A stretch of 64,000 nucleotides of DNA, taken from NCBI GenBank assembly GCA_942492925.1, contig OW818641.1:1-64000 (forward strand), in the 5' to 3' direction. Positions within the stretch are counted from its first letter, which is position 1. Every line of letters begins with the position of its first letter. Below, one piece after another: positions 12,798-21,617 of this stretch. A program made the position numbers and the translations under genes. A model generated the notes under the pieces. That model made no database searches. It saw only the letters and a list, made by a program, of their open reading frames with translations, and was not told where the DNA came from. This DNA is from QZKY01 sp942492925. Its GTDB lineage: Bacteria; Pseudomonadota; Gammaproteobacteria; Burkholderiales; Burkholderiaceae_D.

Positions 12798-13498
12798 GCG
12801 TGATATTTTCCTGCTTCGTCACCGGCATCGACACCAACGTCGGCAAAACGCTGATTTCCTGCGCGCTACTCCACGCGCTGGCACAGCAAGGCGTGCGTGC
12901 TGCGGGCATGAAGCCCGTCGCAGCCGGCGCCGTGCAGCGGGACAGTGTCTGGCATAACGACGATACTGATGCCCTGATCGCAGCGTCAAGCGTCAAGCTG
13001 ATGCCGGAACTGGCCACGCCTTATCTGCTGCACACCGCCGCCTCGCCGCACATCGCCGCAGCGGCGGAAAACCTGAGCATCGGCCCAAGCTATATCGCTG
13101 CCTGTTATCAACAAATCACCAGCCTGGCCGACGCAGTCGTTGTAGAGGGCGTCGGCGGATTTCGTGTCCCTTTGGCCAAGGACTACGACACGGCCGATAT
13201 GGCGGTACAATTCGGCCTGCCGATGGTCCTGGTCGTCGGCATGCGGCTGGGAAGTCTGAATCACGCCTTGCTGACTGCCGAGTCGATTGCGGCACGCGGA
13301 TTAAAACTGGCCGGCTGGGTTGCCAACACGATTGATCCCGCCATGCCACATCTTGCCGAAAACATCACGACATTGCAGACCCTGATTTCGGCGCCGTTAA
13401 TCGGCGTGGTGCCGCATTTACCGGATGCCTCCGTAGCGCGTGCTGCCAGCCATCTTGATTTTTCCTGTTTGCCCGGTTGGCCCGGCAAACAATATTAG
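12794..13498 (+). CDS. bioD: Dethiobiotin synthetase BioD
   Basis: A 234-residue ATP-dependent carboxylase that closes the ureido ring of DAPA to dethiobiotin. The P-loop GIDTNVGKT sits at the N-terminus (residues ~10-18), followed by AGMKPVAAGA and the conserved VEGVGGFRVPL block (~115-125). Length is typical. It starts inside the end of bioA (ATGA), so translation is coupled. A 39-bp gap separates it from bioB. Confidence 0.96.
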   Translation: MSVIFSCFVTGIDTNVGKTLISCALLHALAQQGVRAAGMKPVAAGAVQRDSVWHNDDTDALIAASSVKLMPELATPYLLHTAASPHIAAAAENLSIGPSYIAACYQQITSLADAVVVEGVGGFRVPLAKDYDTADMAVQFGLPMVLVVGMRLGSLNHALLTAESIAARGLKLAGWVANTIDPAMPHLAENITTLQTLISAPLIGVVPHLPDASVARAASHLDFSCLPGWPGKQY

Positions 13499-13537
13499 AA
13501 ACGCCGTAGCAAAAAACGCAACAAAGGATTTTGAATT

Positions 13538-14563
13538 ATGTCGCAAGTTATTAAGATTCACCCCAAACAGAATGTCTCCGTCCCGGCAAACGCCACCTGG
13601 CCCGTCGAAGAAATTCTGGCGCTATTCGATCTGCCGTTCAACGAACTGATGCGACGTGCGCAGGAAGTTCACCATGTCAGTTTTCCAGAAAACGATGTGG
13701 AACTGGCCACGCTGGTTTCGCTGAAAACTGGCGCGTGCGAAGAAGATTGCGGCTATTGCGCACAATCGGTGCACAACGACACGGGTTTGAAAGCCAGCAA
13801 AATCATGGAGCTCGAAGCCGTGCTCGAAGCGGCACGCATCGCCAAAGCCAATGGTGCGACCCGTTTCTGCATGGGCGCCTCCGGTCGCTCGCCGAAAGAA
13901 CGGGACATGGAGAAATACCAGGAGATCGTACGCGCGGTGAAGGCGCTCGGTCTAGAAACCTGCGCGACGCTCGGCATGCTGCAGGAAGACCAGGCGCGAC
14001 AACTCAAGGAAGCCGGCCTCGATTATTACAACCACAATCTCGACACCTCGCCCAATTTCTACGGCTCAGTCGTGTCTACCCGCACTTATCAGGATCGCCT
14101 CGATACGCTCGGCCATGTGCGTAAGGCTGGCCTGAAAGTCTGCTGCGGCGGCATCCTCGGCATGGGTGAGACGCGCCGCCATCGCGCCGAGCTGATCGCG
14201 CAAATCGCGAACATGAATCCCTACCCGGAAGCTGTGCCCATCAATCATCTGGTGCCGATTGAAGGCACGCCGATGGAACACGCCGAACCGCTCGACCCGC
14301 TGGAATTCGTGCGCACAATTGCGGTCGCACGCATCACCATGCCGAATGCCCGTGTGCGGTTGTCCGGTGGTCGTCAGCAATTGACTGAAGTCGTGCAAAC
14401 GCTTTGTTATCTGGCAGGCGCCAACTCGATTCATTACGGCGAACGTTTGCTGACCACCGACAATGCCGAAGCAGCCGACGATCTTGCGTTGATTGCCAAA
14501 CTTGGCATGAAGCCGCGCGAGTCCACGATCGTCAAAGCCAAGTACGCCGAGATGAAAAAATAG
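13538..14563 (+). CDS. bioB: Biotin synthase BioB
   Basis: A 341-residue radical-SAM enzyme that inserts sulfur into dethiobiotin. The radical-SAM cysteines are in CEEDCGYC (residues ~66-73), and the second-cluster residues are present, including the conserved YNHNLDTS and GRQQL segments. Length is normal and it is preceded by AAAGGA. It is the third biotin gene of the cluster. bioF, usually between bioA and bioD in Burkholderiales, is absent here. Confidence 0.98.
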   Translation: MSQVIKIHPKQNVSVPANATWPVEEILALFDLPFNELMRRAQEVHHVSFPENDVELATLVSLKTGACEEDCGYCAQSVHNDTGLKASKIMELEAVLEAARIAKANGATRFCMGASGRSPKERDMEKYQEIVRAVKALGLETCATLGMLQEDQARQLKEAGLDYYNHNLDTSPNFYGSVVSTRTYQDRLDTLGHVRKAGLKVCCGGILGMGETRRHRAELIAQIANMNPYPEAVPINHLVPIEGTPMEHAEPLDPLEFVRTIAVARITMPNARVRLSGGRQQLTEVVQTLCYLAGANSIHYGERLLTTDNAEAADDLALIAKLGMKPRESTIVKAKYAEMKK

Positions 14564-14567
14564 GTTT

Positions 14568-15494
14568 GTGAAAGTCATCTACTACAACGAAGGTGAAGAC
14601 AACGCTTTCTGGCTCGCTGGCCTGCGCGCTGCACTGCCACAAGCGGAGTTTCGCCTCTGGTTGCCGGGTGACGATGCACCCGCCGACTACGCGCTGGTCT
14701 GGTCGCCGCCAGCCGAAATGCTGGCGGGGCGCACCGATCTGAAAGCCATTTTCAATCTCGGCGCCGGTGTCGACAAACTGCTGCAACAAAAAACACTTCC
14801 CGCGAATGTCCCGATTCTGCGACTGGAAGATGCAGGCATGGCCGTGCAAATGGCGGAATATGCGACTTATGCCGTACTACGTTACTTCCGTCATTTCGAC
14901 GAATACGAGCAACTGGCGGCGCAACGCGAATGGCGCTTTCTGCCTTCGAACTACAAACGCGATTTCACGATCGGCATCATGGGCCTGGGCGCCATTGGCG
15001 GCCGGGTAGCGGAAGCCTTGCAATATTTCGGCTTTCCGGTACGCGGCTGGAGCCGCAGCCGCAAGAAGCTGACGGGCGTGCATTGTTTTGCCGGTCCAGA
15101 TTCCCTGAACGATTTTCTGCAGGACTTGCGCGTGCTGATTTGCGTATTGCCGCTCACGTCTGAAACGGAAAACATGCTTGACGCAAAAGTTTTTTACCCG
15201 CTCGCTTACGGTGCGTATTTGATCAATATCGCGCGCGGCAAACATCTCGTTGAATCGGATTTGCTCAGTGCACTGGATTCCGGACAAATTGCCAAAGCCA
15301 CCCTCGATGTATTCCGGGAAGAACCTTTGCCGGCCGGTCATCCGTTCTGGACGCATCCCAAGATCACGATCACCCCGCACATGGCAGGCGAAACCCTGCG
15401 CGACGACACGATTCGCCAGGTTGTTGAAAAACTGCGCGCGCTGGAACGCGGCGAACCAGTTACAGGCGTCGTAAACCGTTCGACGGGTTACTGA
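14568..15494 (+). CDS. Glyoxylate/hydroxypyruvate reductase-type D-2-hydroxyacid dehydrogenase (GhrA-like)
   Basis: A 308-residue NAD(P)-dependent dehydrogenase of the D-isomer 2-hydroxyacid family, GhrA subgroup. Seen: the NAD-binding GIMGLGAIGGRVAEAL motif (residues ~136-151), the NIARGKHLVESDL arginine block, and the catalytic Glu-His relay in DVFREEPLP and HPKITITPHMAG. It probably reduces glyoxylate or hydroxypyruvate, but the substrate is not shown by sequence. The start is GTG 14568, only 4 bp after bioB, so it is likely co-transcribed with the biotin genes. Confidence 0.88.
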   Translation: MKVIYYNEGEDNAFWLAGLRAALPQAEFRLWLPGDDAPADYALVWSPPAEMLAGRTDLKAIFNLGAGVDKLLQQKTLPANVPILRLEDAGMAVQMAEYATYAVLRYFRHFDEYEQLAAQREWRFLPSNYKRDFTIGIMGLGAIGGRVAEALQYFGFPVRGWSRSRKKLTGVHCFAGPDSLNDFLQDLRVLICVLPLTSETENMLDAKVFYPLAYGAYLINIARGKHLVESDLLSALDSGQIAKATLDVFREEPLPAGHPFWTHPKITITPHMAGETLRDDTIRQVVEKLRALERGEPVTGVVNRSTGY

Positions 15495-15590
15495 TTCATC
15501 CGCTACGACCGCCTTCTGGCGATCGCGTCTTACTTGCTATACCATAAAGCCGGCATTCCTCACCCCATCAACCATTGCAGATTAGCTGAC

Positions 15591-16424
15591 ATGCATCCAC
15601 ATACGATCACGCTCAAAAACGGCATTACGATGCCCACGCTCGGACAAGGCACCTGGTTCATGGGCGAATCGCGCGCCGAACGTAAAAGTGAAGTCGCCGC
15701 ACTGCAGCACGGCATCGCGCTGGGACTGACCCTGATCGATACCGCCGAAATGTATGGCAGCGGCGGTGCCGAAGAAGTCGTCGGCGAAGCCATCGCCGGG
15801 CGGCGCAACGACGTTTTCCTGGTCAGCAAAGTCTTGCCCGGCAATGCCAGCCGCAACGGCACCATCGCTGCCTGCGAACGCAGCCTCCGACGCATGAAAA
15901 CCGAGGTCATCGATCTCTATTTGTTGCACTGGCAAGGCAGCCATCCTCTCTCCGAAACGTTTGCAGCACTGAATGCGCTGCAACAAGCGGGCAAAATTCG
16001 CGCGTGGGGCGTCTCCAACTTCGACACCGCCGATATGATTCAGGCAGAAAAAGTCGACATCCACAATAATTGCATCAACCAGGTGCTATACAACCTCGGA
16101 TCGCGAGGCATCGAATGGGATTTGCTGCCGTGGCTGCGTAAGCGGAATATCGCAACGATGGCCTATTCGCCGCTGCATCAAACACACTTGATCCAACGCG
16201 GCCCCATGCAAACCATCGCCAAAGAACTGGGGATTACACCCGCGCAACTGGCGCTATCGTGGTTGCTGCATCAAAACACGATCCCGATTCCGAAATCGTC
16301 GAATCTGAAACGCATCGAAGAAAACCGGAAAGCATGGGATATCACGCTATCGGCGGACGTTCTGAACAAGCTGGACCAGGCGTTACCACCACCCAAAAAG
16401 AAGCTGCCGCTGGACATCCTCTAG
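15591..16424 (+). CDS. Aldo/keto reductase
   Basis: A 277-residue TIM-barrel NADPH oxidoreductase. The tetrad can be seen: Asp and Tyr in DTAEMYG, Lys in FLVSKVLPG, and His in LYLLHWQG. The late IPIPKSSNLKRIEEN block is the coenzyme phosphate-binding region. It is shorter than the YajO-type enzyme at 27.3 kb. The ATG at 15591 gives the normal N-terminus (MHPHTITLKNGITMPTLGQG). The longer reading from 15534 adds residues unlike the family. The substrate is unknown. It follows the hydroxyacid dehydrogenase by about 96 bp and converges on the DUF1857 gene. Confidence 0.88.
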   Translation: MHPHTITLKNGITMPTLGQGTWFMGESRAERKSEVAALQHGIALGLTLIDTAEMYGSGGAEEVVGEAIAGRRNDVFLVSKVLPGNASRNGTIAACERSLRRMKTEVIDLYLLHWQGSHPLSETFAALNALQQAGKIRAWGVSNFDTADMIQAEKVDIHNNCINQVLYNLGSRGIEWDLLPWLRKRNIATMAYSPLHQTHLIQRGPMQTIAKELGITPAQLALSWLLHQNTIPIPKSSNLKRIEENRKAWDITLSADVLNKLDQALPPPKKKLPLDIL

Positions 16425-16451
16425 CCCCGCACGCGTCAACTCGCGGCCCGA

Positions 16452-16913
16452 TCAAATCCGCCCTTGCGCCACCAATTGCCGGATCATGTGAATGGTGTCG
16501 ATGTCCGACTCTTTGTAAGCCGAACGGCGAAAATTGTTGTACATCGCATCCGCGCCTTCGTCCGTCGACGTATCTTCGTACTCGAATCGCACAAACAAAT
16601 AATCCGGTTGCGGTTCTTCGATGGTCATCGTCAGCGTGGAATCGGAAAACTCTTTTTGCGCCGCAATGTGATAGCGCACCTGATGTTGCTCCAAGTAGGT
16701 CACGCGATCCTGGATCACCAGCGTGCCGTAGGTGAGTTGGCGCACAATCGTCGCGTCCGTCCGCTCCGTAATGTCGCAGGCGTCCAGATGCGGCACAAAC
16801 AGCGTCGGCTCCTCTGCACGCATCACGAGTCCGCGCCATAACTGCAGCCGCGTCAATGGCACAATCATCGGATTGCCGGGGCTGTTGATCTCCACCAGAT
16901 GCTCGAACTTCAT
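16452..16913 (-). CDS. SRPBCC/DUF1857 family protein (AtaL-like)
   Basis: A 153-residue protein matching the START-like DUF1857 family by its N-terminal MKFEHLVEINSP, the central LTRLQLWRGLVMRAEEP helix region and alternating beta strands. These are predicted hydrophobic-ligand-binding cytoplasmic proteins of unknown function. It overlaps the end of fmt by 4 bp (ATGA), so it is the last gene of a def-fmt-DUF1857 operon. Nothing in it shows a catalytic residue set. Confidence 0.75.
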   Translation of the reverse strand: MKFEHLVEINSPGNPMIVPLTRLQLWRGLVMRAEEPTLFVPHLDACDITERTDATIVRQLTYGTLVIQDRVTYLEQHQVRYHIAAQKEFSDSTLTMTIEEPQPDYLFVRFEYEDTSTDEGADAMYNNFRRSAYKESDIDTIHMIRQLVAQGRI

Positions 16914-17875
16914 TTCCCCGCCCCTTCAAATTGCCCCTGCTCCATCGGAAACCCTTTGACAAACTCACGCGGGGGCAAACGTTTCCCGCCGGGCTTTTGC
17001 AACTCCGTAACGCGTACCACGCCGTCGCCGCAAGCGATCAACACACCCTCCTGTACATTCGCCGTCAGCACTTCGCCGGGTTTGCCGGACGTCGGCTGCA
17101 TCAACGGTTCGGCACGCCAGAATTTGATAGTCACGCCGTTGATGCGGGCGCTCGCACCCGGAAAAGGATTGAAAGCATTGATCCGCCGTGCCACTGCAAA
17201 GGCCGATTGGGAAAAATCCAGCGCCGCTTCATCTTTCATGATCTTCGCAGCGTAATTGGCCCCGGTTGCGGGTTGCGGCACAGCGGTCACCTTACCGCTC
17301 GCCATCTGGCGCAAGGTTTCCACAATCATCGTTCCCCCCAGTTGCGCCAGCTTGTCGTGCAGCGTGCCCGCCGTTTCTTCCGGTGGAATGGCGATTTTTT
17401 GCATCGCCAAAATGGGGCCGGTATCCAGACCTTCATCCATCTGCATGATCGTCACACCCGTCTCCGCATCACCGGCTTCGATCGCACGCTGAATCGGCGC
17501 CGCGCCGCGCCAGCGGGGCAACAGCGAAGCATGGATGTTGACGCACCCCAAGCGTGGAATATCGAGCGCAGATTTTGGCAGGAGCAACCCGTACGCCACC
17601 ACCACCATCGCATCACAGCGCGCCGCGCGCAGCAAAGCATGGGCTTCCTGTGCCGCTTCAGGCGTCTTGCCGTCGAGCCGCAAGGAAGGAGGTTGCGCCA
17701 CCGGGATGCCGTGCGCCTGCGCCAACTGCTTGACCGGCGAGGCCTGCAACTGCATGCCGCGACCGGCAGGACGATCCGGCTGTGTCAACACCAGCGGAAT
17801 ATCAAACCCTGCCGTGAGCAATGCCTTGAGCGCCACCGCCGCAAACTCCGGCGTGCCCGCGAACGCGACCCTCAT
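16910..17875 (-). CDS. fmt: Methionyl-tRNA formyltransferase
   Basis: A 321-residue enzyme that formylates initiator Met-tRNA with 10-formyl-THF. Seen: RVAFAGTPEFAAVAL at the N-terminus, the catalytic triad region with Asn and His in NIHASLLPRWRG (residues ~106-117), Asp in MDEGLDTGP, and a C-terminal OB-type tRNA-binding domain. Normal length. It is coupled to def by an ATGA overlap, the usual def-fmt pair. Compare the paralogue at 53.2 kb, which lacks the catalytic Asn. Confidence 0.97.
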   Translation of the reverse strand: MRVAFAGTPEFAAVALKALLTAGFDIPLVLTQPDRPAGRGMQLQASPVKQLAQAHGIPVAQPPSLRLDGKTPEAAQEAHALLRAARCDAMVVVAYGLLLPKSALDIPRLGCVNIHASLLPRWRGAAPIQRAIEAGDAETGVTIMQMDEGLDTGPILAMQKIAIPPEETAGTLHDKLAQLGGTMIVETLRQMASGKVTAVPQPATGANYAAKIMKDEAALDFSQSAFAVARRINAFNPFPGASARINGVTIKFWRAEPLMQPTSGKPGEVLTANVQEGVLIACGDGVVRVTELQKPGGKRLPPREFVKGFPMEQGQFEGAGK

Positions 17876-18429
17876 CGCGCCCCGCTCCGTCGCGACTTGC
17901 GGGATTTGCCAGGCAGCTCGTCGCGCTGCATTTCACGCTCTTCTTTGATCATTTTGGTCTTGATGCGATTGCGCTTGAGCGGTGATAAATATTCCACGAA
18001 GACAAAGCCGTTCAAATGGTCGATTTCGTGCTGAAGGCATACTGACAGCATCCCGTCTGCGGTAGTTTCGAAAGGCTTCCCGTCGATATCCTGCGCGCGC
18101 ACTTTCACTTGCGCCGGCCGCTCGACTTCGTCATAGACGCCCGGCACGGACAGACAGCCTTCCTTGCACATCGCTTTTTCCGCGCTGGCCCAGATGATTT
18201 CGGGATTGATCAAGACGCGCAAATCATCGTGGTTTTCCGAAGCGTCAATGACGACGATGCGTTCGTGCACATCGACCTGCGTTGCCGCCAAGCCGATGCC
18301 GGGCGCGTCGTACATGGTCTCGGCCATATCGGCCACCAGTTTTTTCAGACGCCCGTCGAAGACGGTGACGGGTTGGGCAATTTTGTGCAGACGTGGGTCT
18401 GGATAACGCAATATAGGGAGTAAAGTCAT
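17872..18429 (-). CDS. def: Peptide deformylase
   Basis: A 185-residue metalloenzyme that removes the N-formyl group from nascent proteins. All three motifs are present: GIGLAATQ (residues ~45-52), EGCLS with the metal-binding Cys, and QHEIDHLNG with the HExxH metal site. The C-terminus is basic and a little longer than in E. coli Def. The start at ATG 18429 gives MTLLPILRYPDPRL, the conserved N-terminus. It is the first gene of the minus operon, divergent from the LysM gene. Confidence 0.97.
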   Translation of the reverse strand: MTLLPILRYPDPRLHKIAQPVTVFDGRLKKLVADMAETMYDAPGIGLAATQVDVHERIVVIDASENHDDLRVLINPEIIWASAEKAMCKEGCLSVPGVYDEVERPAQVKVRAQDIDGKPFETTADGMLSVCLQHEIDHLNGFVFVEYLSPLKRNRIKTKMIKEEREMQRDELPGKSRKSRRSGAR

Positions 18430-18591
18430 ACGTATAAGCAACAGCAAGAGGGTATTCTCGTGCGTTTTTCTTGCTAGTTCAGTGTTTTATGTGCAGAATT
18501 TGAGTCAGTTTGGCAATAGCAGTGCGAATGCGATTTGGCATCTTCACTCCGTGTTATCGCCACTTGCGATAACGTCTTCACTGGAACGACC

Positions 18592-19692
18592 ATGAAAAAG
18601 TTTAGCACAGCCACCCTGATTCTCGCCCTTGTTGCAACGACGGCATCTTCCGCTTTGGCTGCGGACAAGAACAAATGCGCGCTCCGCCCTGACGCGCCGG
18701 ACAAACATGTGGTCGTCAAGGGTGACACCTTGTGGGGCATTTCCAGCAAATTCCTGGAACGTCCCTGGTGCTGGCCGGATGTGTGGGGCATGAACCGCGA
18801 TCAAATTCGCAATCCGCACTGGATTTTCCCCGGACAAATCGTTTACATCGACCGTGCGTCCGGACAGCTGCGCCTAGGCACTCCCGCCGGGAAGCTGCCT
18901 TATGTCGCTTCCCAGCCAACGGGCCCGACGCACGCGCGCCTGCAACCCACGGCCAGGATCACGCCGCTTGGCAAAGATGCCTTGCCCTCTATCGATCCGA
19001 AAGTCATTGAGCCTTTCCTGTCGCAGGCCCTGGTCGTTGAAGAAGATGAACTGGATGACGCCCCGCGCGTTGTGGGCACGATGGATGGCCGGGTCAAACT
19101 CGGAAAGGATGACCGCGCTTACGTACGCGGGAACCTCAAAGGCCACAGCGTCTTTAACGTCTTCCGACCAGCCGCCCCCCTCAAAGACCCCATTACCCAG
19201 AAAGTACTGGCCTATGAAGCCGTGCATGTCGGCTCCGTGCAGTTGAAAAAACAATCCCCGTCGGATCGTGAAGCCCACAGTTTCGACGTGCTGGAAGCCA
19301 GCCGGGAAATGGAAGCGGGCGACCGTCTTATTTTGAAACCGGCCCACACCGTCGTGAATTACGTCCCTCATCCGCCAGAAAAACCCGTGGAAGCCCACGT
19401 TGTCTCCATCTACGGCAGTGGGGTCACGCACTCGGGACAAAACCAGATCATTACGATCAACCGTGGACTGAACCACGGCATTGAGGTAGGCATCGTGCTG
19501 AAAACCTATCGTTTGGGCGATGTCGTCAAAGATACGACAGCCGGTTTCTTCAGCCGCTCGGCGATCAAGCTGCCAGATGAAGAAAGCGGCACCCTGTTCG
19601 TCTTCCGTGTCTTTAAAAACGTATCCTATGCTTTGATCATGGAAGCCAAGAACGTGATCGTCGTCGGCGATACCGTTCGCTCTCCTGAATAA
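18592..19692 (+). CDS. Exported LysM peptidoglycan-binding protein
   Basis: A 366-residue secreted protein. A signal peptide (MKKFSTATLILALVATTASS, cleaved near ALA-AD) precedes a LysM domain with VVVKGDTLWGISSKFL and PGQIVYID (residues ~40-95). The rest is mostly beta-rich with no recognised enzyme motif. LysM anchors proteins to peptidoglycan in the periplasm. This gene sits upstream of dprA in many Burkholderiales, divergent from def-fmt. The ATG at 18592 fits the signal peptide. The longer reading to 18535 would disrupt it. Function beyond wall binding is unknown. Confidence 0.88.
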   Translation: MKKFSTATLILALVATTASSALAADKNKCALRPDAPDKHVVVKGDTLWGISSKFLERPWCWPDVWGMNRDQIRNPHWIFPGQIVYIDRASGQLRLGTPAGKLPYVASQPTGPTHARLQPTARITPLGKDALPSIDPKVIEPFLSQALVVEEDELDDAPRVVGTMDGRVKLGKDDRAYVRGNLKGHSVFNVFRPAAPLKDPITQKVLAYEAVHVGSVQLKKQSPSDREAHSFDVLEASREMEAGDRLILKPAHTVVNYVPHPPEKPVEAHVVSIYGSGVTHSGQNQIITINRGLNHGIEVGIVLKTYRLGDVVKDTTAGFFSRSAIKLPDEESGTLFVFRVFKNVSYALIMEAKNVIVVGDTVRSPE

Positions 19693-19725
19693 GCCGTCCG
19701 AAACTGCTACCCCCGGGAGAACGCC

Positions 19726-20832
19726 ATGTCGATCCAGGCTGATGAATGCGCGGCCTGGATCCGACTGGAACAAACGCCGGGGGTCGGCCCAGTTCTGGCC
19801 CGCAAGCTGCTTGCCGAGTTTGGTCTTCCCCCTAATATTTTCGTCGCGGGTTTTGGCGTCCTCCAAAAATTCACCTCGGACCGGATTGCCCAAGCCCTGA
19901 CTCGCTCACCCGACCCGGCCTTGCAGGCGCTGATTGAGAAAACCGCGCTCTGGGCCAAGGAAAAAGGCAATCATTTCATCACGCTGGCTGATCCGGATTA
20001 TCCACGTGCGTTACTAGATATCCCTGATCCACCGCTCATCCTTTATATCAAAGGTCGGCTAGAACTACTGTCGCAGCCCGCACTCGCCATTGTGGGCAGC
20101 CGCAATGCCACCGTCCAAGGAGCCAGCAATGCCGAAAACTTTGCCAAAGCCTTGAGCCACGCTGGGTTAACGATTGTCTCGGGCCTGGCGCTTGGCATTG
20201 ACGCAGCTGCGCATCAGGGCGGCCTTCAAGGCGCCGCATCGACGATTGCCGTGATCGGCACCGGCGCCGATATCGTGTATCCCGGAAAGAATCGCACGCT
20301 GGCCCATCAGATCGCCGAAGCGGGCTGCTTAGTAAGCGAGTACCCACTCGGCACGCCCGCCATCGCAACCAACTTCCCACGCAGGAACCGCATCATCAGT
20401 GGCTTGGCGCGCGGTGTACTCGTCGTCGAAGCGGCCGCCCAATCCGGATCGCTAATCACCGCTCGCGTCGGCGCCGAACAGGGCAAGGAAATTTTCGCGA
20501 TTCCCGGATCAATCCACTCCCCTTTGTCTAAAGGTTGCCATCTGCTGATCAAGCAGGGCGCCAAACTGGTCGAATCGGCCCAAGACGTTCTGGAAGAATT
20601 GCGACTGCCATCCTCTTCAATACCCCGCCCCGCTGTGACAACCAACCCAACCCAATCGATCCCGCCCGATCCTTTGCTCGAAATAATGGGTTTTGATCCG
20701 ATCAGCATCGAGGGGTTGGCCAATCGCACGTCCACGTCGCTGGCCGAACTCAACGCCCAACTGCTGACGCTGGAACTGGAAGGAAGCGTCGAACGTCTGC
20801 CTGACGGCAAATACCGGAAGATTGCACATTAA
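19726..20832 (+). CDS. dprA: DNA-processing protein DprA
   Basis: A 368-residue protein that loads RecA onto incoming single-stranded DNA during natural transformation. Seen: an N-terminal helix-hairpin-helix/SAM-like part (residues ~10-70), the Rossmann core with AIVGSRNAT (~116), SGLALGIDAAAHQGGL, YPLGTPA and FPRRNRIISGLA, and a C-terminal winged-helix domain (~305-368). All core residues look intact. It lies 33 bp after the LysM gene and before smg. Together with pilB/pilC at 50 kb this is compatible with competence, which is an inference only. Confidence 0.96.
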   Translation: MSIQADECAAWIRLEQTPGVGPVLARKLLAEFGLPPNIFVAGFGVLQKFTSDRIAQALTRSPDPALQALIEKTALWAKEKGNHFITLADPDYPRALLDIPDPPLILYIKGRLELLSQPALAIVGSRNATVQGASNAENFAKALSHAGLTIVSGLALGIDAAAHQGGLQGAASTIAVIGTGADIVYPGKNRTLAHQIAEAGCLVSEYPLGTPAIATNFPRRNRIISGLARGVLVVEAAAQSGSLITARVGAEQGKEIFAIPGSIHSPLSKGCHLLIKQGAKLVESAQDVLEELRLPSSSIPRPAVTTNPTQSIPPDPLLEIMGFDPISIEGLANRTSTSLAELNAQLLTLELEGSVERLPDGKYRKIAH

Positions 20833-20885
20833 ACAACCAAAGTGGCTGCCAGTATGGATCGGAGGATCCCCGTTATAATGCCGGG

Positions 20886-21362
20886 ATGCTTGATGTCCTT
20901 GTTTATCTTTATGAAACGTATTACCGCCCTGAAACGTTTCCCGAAAAAGCCGCATTAACCAAGACGCTGTCTGACATTGGTTTTAAGGAAACCGAGATCA
21001 CCGACGCTCTTATCTGGCTAAATCATCTGGCCGAAACCTCCGAAAATTTTGCCGAACACCATCCTGAACGGGACAGCTTTTCACGCGCCCAGCGCATTTA
21101 TGCGCCGCAAGAGATATCCATTCTCGGCCACCAAGCCGTGGGCTTTATCCAGTCGCTGGAAACTGCTGGCATCCTGGATCCAGTGTTGCGTGAAATCGTT
21201 ATCGAGCGCGCCCTCGCTGCTGGCATCTCTCCGATGTCAATTGAGCAACTTCGTCTGATCATTTTGTTTATTTTTTGGAGCCAAGGTGAAGATACCGATT
21301 TCGCCTTCCTCCACCCAGCTTTTGCCGACATTGATATGCAGCAAGAAGTCCTGCTTCATTGA
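20886..21362 (+). CDS. smg: Smg/DUF494 family protein
   Basis: A 158-residue cytoplasmic protein of the Smg (DUF494) family, recognised by MLDVLVYLYETYY at the N-terminus and LRIILFIFW-type segments near the end (here LRLIILFIFWSQGED). Its function is not established. It is found beside dprA and topoisomerase genes in many beta- and gammaproteobacteria, as here. Start ATG 20886 follows a short gap after dprA. Confidence 0.9.
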   Translation: MLDVLVYLYETYYRPETFPEKAALTKTLSDIGFKETEITDALIWLNHLAETSENFAEHHPERDSFSRAQRIYAPQEISILGHQAVGFIQSLETAGILDPVLREIVIERALAAGISPMSIEQLRLIILFIFWSQGEDTDFAFLHPAFADIDMQQEVLLH

Positions 21363-21617
21363 TTTCGCGGTCTTTTCCTTTTTTACATCACTCCCGCATA
21401 CGGCGCTTGCGAAGTCTGCTTGAACACGCTTATCATTAGCCGCCGAGTAAATGCTCTCACGGAGCACGTCCTGCTTGTCGGTCGCCCCTTGTCTCCAGAC
21501 ATTCGGCTGGCATAGCCGCATACCCAACAGGCCGTCTGTGCCATCATTTACTCCGTTTTCCACCCCCAGCCATCCCGTAATCGCGTAAACTGGCGCCTTT
21601 TATTTGAGACACGCATC

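Noticed and set aside
21237..21563. A 108-codon minus-strand frame overlapping the end of smg and the 255-bp gap before topB
   Set aside because: No ribosome site and no recognisable product. About 40% of it is the antisense of smg. I see nothing else in the 21363-21617 gap.
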